Part shown: positions 63,851-64,000 of the stretch, piece after piece
Layout of the letters: each line of letters starts with the position of its first letter
Numbering within the stretch: position 1 is the first letter of the stretch
Origin: Mycobacterium sp. 852002-51971_SCH5477799-a
GTDB taxonomy: Bacteria; Actinomycetota; Actinomycetes; Mycobacteriales; Mycobacteriaceae
Assembly: GCF_001667145.1 (NCBI RefSeq)
Contig: NZ_LZIF01000082.1
Coordinates: forward strand, 62,001-126,000
Direction: 5' to 3'
DNA: 64,000 bases
The notes under the pieces: generated by a model
Database searches by the model: none
What the model was told of the DNA's origin: nothing
What the model saw: only the letters and a program-made list of their open reading frames with translations
Position numbers and translations under genes: made by a program

Positions 63851-63894
63851 GTTCGCATCGAATAGGTGAGGGGTTCGAATCCCCTTAGCTCCAC
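63851..63894 (+). repeat. Right attachment-like repeat (copy of tRNA-Ala 3' half)
   Basis: 41 of 44 bases match 56391-56434, from the anticodon loop through the acceptor end; it lacks the 5' half of the tRNA, so it is not a functional tRNA gene. The three differences suggest an old insertion. Confidence 0.85.
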
Positions 63895-63905
63895 AACGTT
63901 TGAGC

Positions 63906-64000
63906 AGTCAGAGGGCTGGCACTCAATCAAAGTCGGGAAGCCATCGCAGATCTTCGCCACGCGGTGGGCCTCAGCCGCGCGACCGTCCATCGGGTGTTGT
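63906..64000 (+). pseudogene. Second serine-recombinase C-terminal fragment (cut by window edge)
   Basis: After a stop at 63903-63905 the frame reads AVRGLALNQSREAIADLRHA followed by VGLSRATVHRVL, the helix-turn-helix end of a Hin-type resolvase. No catalytic domain lies upstream. It begins 12 nt to the right of the attachment-like repeat, so it belongs to the neighbouring element or an older layer of insertion. Confidence 0.55.

Larger units (their letters stand above)
56391..63894. mobile_element. Genomic island at tRNA-Ala, 7.5 kb, mobility genes decayed
   Basis: Bounded by the 44-nt direct repeats. Cargo: F420-type nitroreductase-fold enzyme, truncated acyltransferase, one-chain desaturase/reductase, PucR-type regulator and flavin monooxygenase. 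Parts, especially 62291-63640, are visibly less GC-rich than the core genes. Excisionase, tyrosine integrase and serine resolvase survive only as fragments, so it is probably fixed. A further resolvase fragment just right of the right repeat suggests a composite element continuing beyond the window. Confidence 0.8.

Noticed and set aside
63781..63990. Minus-strand frame containing ELRGFEPLTYSMRTRLSG
   Set aside because: This is antisense translation of a tRNA 3' end, a well-known annotation artefact; the DNA is the right attachment-like repeat.

Overview
The window reads as the chromosome of a non-tuberculous Mycobacterium. GC is high, and the gene order follows the block ligD ... pgi-uvrD1-sucCD-purNH-accA2/accD2-mprAB-pepD-galU-moeA1-rimJ known from M. 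tuberculosis H37Rv (Rv0938 to Rv0996, compared from memory). It is unlikely to be a M. tuberculosis complex strain: it carries an intact cobF and a full-length Fpg/Nei-type gene where that complex is reported to have a deletion, and it has several genes absent from the H37Rv block. The species cannot be fixed from sequence reading alone.

Layout. 1-7.6 kb: a mannitol dehydrogenase-family gene (cut by the left edge), the NHEJ ligase ligD overlapping a hydrolase fusion gene, a methyltransferase and a crotonase. 7.6-14.4 kb: an F420-type oxidoreductase behind a KstR-like operator, a STAS/anti-sigma kinase fusion, a flavin monooxygenase plus di-iron oxygenase pair, cobF, a DNA glycosylase and an SDR. 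14.4-27.1 kb: pgi, chorismate mutase, uvrD1, an M23 peptidase with a membrane protein, sucCD with a CRP-like site, a thiolase-like protein, a second F420-type oxidoreductase with the same KstR-like operator, and an Rv0954-like membrane protein. 27.2-36 kb: perM, purN-purH, a MoxR/vWA pair, an aldo-keto reductase and a DUF1707 protein. 36.2-44.6 kb: a tightly coupled catabolic operon on the minus strand (AtuA-like, fadE13, accD2, accA2, fadE12, echA7). 44.9-51.3 kb: rpmF, the envelope-stress system mprA-mprB-pepD with two MprA boxes, moaB2, mscL, a SAF-domain protein, and the redox chaperone gene ruc behind a CIRCE element. 51.3-56.3 kb: 5-formyl-THF cyclo-ligase, galU, moeA1/glp, rimJ and glpR.

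The accessory part begins at a tRNA-Ala(CGC) gene at 56361. A 44-nt stretch of its 3' half recurs at 63851-63894 with three mismatches, so the 7.5 kb between looks like an integrated island. It carries an F420-type nitroreductase-fold enzyme, a one-chain membrane di-iron desaturase/hydroxylase fused to its own ferredoxin reductase, a truncated acyltransferase, a PucR-type regulator with a palindrome over its start codon, and a flavin monooxygenase. Its mobility genes are scars: an excisionase tail, a tyrosine-integrase remnant, and a serine-resolvase tail, with a further resolvase tail just outside the right repeat.

Themes. Lipid and steroid-type metabolism recurs (two KstR-like sites, the Acc/FadE/AtuA operon, the island desaturase). 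Several genes are linked to growth and division in the literature (Rv0954-like, perM, glp-glpR). Many neighbours overlap by 1-4 nt, which supports operons for ligD-3866, FMO/di-iron, purNH, MoxR/vWA, the AtuA-EchA7 operon and pepD-moaB2.
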